The translations under genes and the position numbers were made by a program. The notes under the pieces were generated by a model. The model was not told where the DNA came from, ran no database searches, and worked only from the letters and a program-made list of their open reading frames with translations. Of a stretch of 64,000 nt of DNA, positions 62,298-64,000 are shown one piece after another (within the stretch, counting starts at the first letter, position 1; every line of letters starts with the position of its first letter). This DNA comes from Oceanobacillus arenosus (lineage in GTDB: Bacteria; Bacillota; Bacilli; Bacillales; Amphibacillaceae). Location of the stretch: contig NZ_PIOC01000024.1 in the NCBI RefSeq assembly GCF_003369575.1, positions 42,207-106,206 on the forward strand, given 5' to 3'.

Positions 62298-62369
62298 ATG
62301 TATAAAGCAGTTATTGATTCAGAAAATCACCTTTTAGAACCAAGACACACAAATCGTACTTCTTTATGA
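62298..62369 (+). other. Very short reading frame, possible gene remnant
   Basis: ATG after GGGAGG opens 23 codons beginning MYKAVIDSENHLLEPRH. The good ribosome site but tiny size suggest a truncated gene start. No other feature is evident in the gap between copy D and the next gene. Confidence 0.25.
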
Positions 62370-62513
62370 TGATAATAAAGACTAGGGGTGGGGTATATCA
62401 TAGATTTTCAGAAGAAGAACTGAATATAAGATTTATAATGGGGGCTATACATTACCGTGACAGGTTAATTTATAAATAAACTCAAAAATAACTAGGATTA
62501 GAGGTAATAGTTA

Positions 62514-63368
62514 ATGAACAGCTTTAAAGAGTACTTGGATTTACTATCGAAAACTTATGAAGAGGCAGTTGATTTTTTACTTCAGAAATACGGTCCTGCA
62601 CATGATGATTATTTTAGAGAAAAATCATATCAGAGGTTTATGAATGGAGAAATAAAAAATATCGCAAAAGGAAAAATATCAAGAACAAATGAAGGTTTAT
62701 ATTGTCATCATATAGATGAGATCAAATGGTTAAAGGTATCGGATAAGGATTTTGTGAAAAGATTTAATATTCCGTTTGAATGCCAAAGAAAAGATAGGTT
62801 AGTTTATTGTGATTTGGTAGAGCACAGTATTTTACATGTTTTGATTACAAAAGAAACTTCCTTTGAGTTTGGCTACCCAGGATATGAGTTATATTTAAAA
62901 CCAATTATTGAAGATTGGTATCTTAATAAAGCAATTCCTAAAACAGAGTGGATGAAAAATTGTTACAATACATCATATTTAGAGGCTCAAGAAGCATTCA
63001 ATATATTAAAAGGGATGCAAAAAACGTTAGGAAAAGGTTATTTCAATACTTTATTGGATTATTATGAAGAAATAAAGAAAAAGGAAGAAGAAAGAATAAA
63101 ATGGCTAAAACAGCTAGAGCAAGCTCGAATTAATGAGCGAGACGAGTTGATAAAGCGTGCTAAGCAATTACATAGTAAAAGTCCAAGAAAGAATATAGTT
63201 GCCATTAGCTATTCTATATACATTGAATATAAAGATCCAAAGGACATTTTTAAAAGAAATATAGCCGTTACATATGAAGAATACGATAGTAAAAAGAAGA
63301 AATATACAAAGGAAAAAATATTGGAAGATCTTTTGATATATATAGAAAGTTTACAGGAGCTTGGGTGA
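62514..63368 (+). CDS. Orphan protein with HNH-like His-rich motif
   Basis: A 284-residue soluble protein. The central part GLYCHHIDEIKW, then ECQRKDRLVYCDLVEHSILH, resembles HNH/endonuclease-VII-like proteins in which a His-His pair and later His residues line the metal site. The last 120 residues are highly charged and coiled-coil-like (KKKEEERIKWLKQLEQA). It lies between a dispersed repeat and a group II intron in the accessory region. Nuclease function is inferred from the motif only. Confidence 0.6.
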   Translation: MNSFKEYLDLLSKTYEEAVDFLLQKYGPAHDDYFREKSYQRFMNGEIKNIAKGKISRTNEGLYCHHIDEIKWLKVSDKDFVKRFNIPFECQRKDRLVYCDLVEHSILHVLITKETSFEFGYPGYELYLKPIIEDWYLNKAIPKTEWMKNCYNTSYLEAQEAFNILKGMQKTLGKGYFNTLLDYYEEIKKKEEERIKWLKQLEQARINERDELIKRAKQLHSKSPRKNIVAISYSIYIEYKDPKDIFKRNIAVTYEEYDSKKKKYTKEKILEDLLIYIESLQELG

Positions 63369-63500
63369 CGAAATTGGTAAAGGAATTACGTTATTTAGAG
63401 AGGGAGATTATCAATTAGACCTTTTATTGGGAATGAGACTTCAATCAGTTTGTAGAATTCCATTATGAAGTTAAAAACTAATAAAAAGTTTTATTGTGTT

Positions 63501-63509
63501 AACTGGTGC
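63501..63509 (+). repeat. Truncated dispersed repeat (copy E), 5' exon of the group II intron
   Basis: AACTGGTGC equals the first nine bases of copies C and D and stops where GTGTGCGG begins. Confidence 0.6.
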
Positions 63510-64000
63510 GTGTGCGGCCGAGCTTAGGTCGTGTCATATAACGGGTGGGATTCCCGTCGAGTAAGAACTAGCCATTCGCTCGTAGTGAGTCTTGGAGGGC
63601 TAAAGGTAACTCTAGTCTTTAAGCGTAGACAGTTAGGTAGCGGGCCGAAAGCCAAATGGTTGAAGGGATTGAGCTCCATAATGTTAGTAAATCGAGAGGG
63701 CTGATGCCTTACACACAGCAGAAAGCTATATTTTATCCTTTGTTACAGGCAAGAAGGGTAAAGCCTCTCTGGAGTCAGAGACCTTGGCACGTTATACATT
63801 GATATGATACGGCAACTCGGGAGACCCTACCGGTCTCTTATTTTAGAAGAGTATGGTGTACAAGCGATAACAAGCAAGGAAGCCAAATGCCGTGTAGGGA
63901 GTCGGATAGCAGCGTAGTACCAATGAAGTCGGGTAATGCCGATGGAGGAAAGGCTAGCTACCAGTTATCACCCTTACTAGGGACACATTTACTACACACA
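63510..64000 (+). mobile_element. Group II intron, 5' part (runs past window end)
   Basis: GTGTGCGGCC fits the conserved group II 5' end GUGYG. The following 490 bases are structured and GC-richer than the neighbourhood, with CAACTCGGGAGACCCTACCG and GGGTAATGCCGATGGAGGAA phrases that I know from bacterial introns encoding LtrA-type reverse transcriptases. No reverse transcriptase frame is reached before the window ends, so it should lie just beyond. Exact class is not assigned. Confidence 0.78.

Noticed and set aside
43843..64000. Genomic island with att sites at ssrA
   Set aside because: No integrase and no second copy of the ssrA 3' end is visible in the window, so the island is suspected but not called.

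Overview
The window is AT-rich chromosomal DNA from a low-GC Gram-positive rod of the Bacillaceae. The evidence is the gene content and order: hprK-lgt-yvoD-ppaX-yvoF, trxB/rapZ/yvcK/whiA/crh, cggR-gapA-pgk-tpiA-gpmI-eno, secG-est-rnr-smpB-ssrA, a bacillithiol deacetylase, and HPr kinase with Crh. An Oceanobacillus/Virgibacillus-like member is an inference from protein character; no 16S gene is present.

Bases 1-43.8 kb are mostly conserved core. First come the end of nadE and yojF-bshB2 (bacillithiol), then hprK-lgt-yvoD-ppaX-yvoF. A glycerol block follows: glpP, glpF-glpK, dhaK-dhaL-dhaM and glpD. Both glpF and glpD have leader terminators preceded by the same 13-nt box, a good candidate for the site at which the antiterminator GlpP acts. 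Next are a TPR gene, trxB, rapZ-yvcK-whiA and crh. On the minus strand is clpP with a CtsR operator over its promoter. Then come tRNA-Arg(CCG), aroK, a YtkA-domain lipoprotein, an FAH hydrolase, a frameshifted sigma/anti-sigma pair, a YitT protein and rpoN. The glycolytic operon runs from cggR to eno. ptsI stands alone on the opposite strand behind a 20-bp tandem repeat. secG, est, rnr, a ZIP transporter, smpB and ssrA close the core. Carbon control links much of this: HprK and Crh (CcpA signalling), PtsI (phosphate donor to HPr, GlpK and DhaM), CggR, GlpP and a cre-like site at glpF.

The ssrA (tmRNA) gene is interrupted in its T-loop by a 274-nt sequence with the hallmarks of a group I self-splicing intron. 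Beyond it (44.5-64 kb) the DNA becomes an accessory region: long inverted repeats, a split RloC/PrrC-like ATPase (putative tRNA anticodon nuclease), a decayed partner gene, a 509-bp element bounded by inverted repeats, and a TetR gene flanked by two copies of a matching operator. A redox group follows (two quinone-oxidoreductase-like genes, one broken; an old yellow enzyme; a hydrolase; a thioesterase; an MFS exporter). Then come a PadR/DUF2812 pair, an IS21-family insertion sequence, an HNH-like orphan, and the 5' part of a group II intron that appears to have entered a copy of a dispersed repeat.

Several genes carry one-base frameshifts (anti-sigma, RloC-like, its neighbour, YhdH-like), three of them at A-runs. 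They could be real decay or homopolymer errors in the assembly; the sequence alone does not decide.
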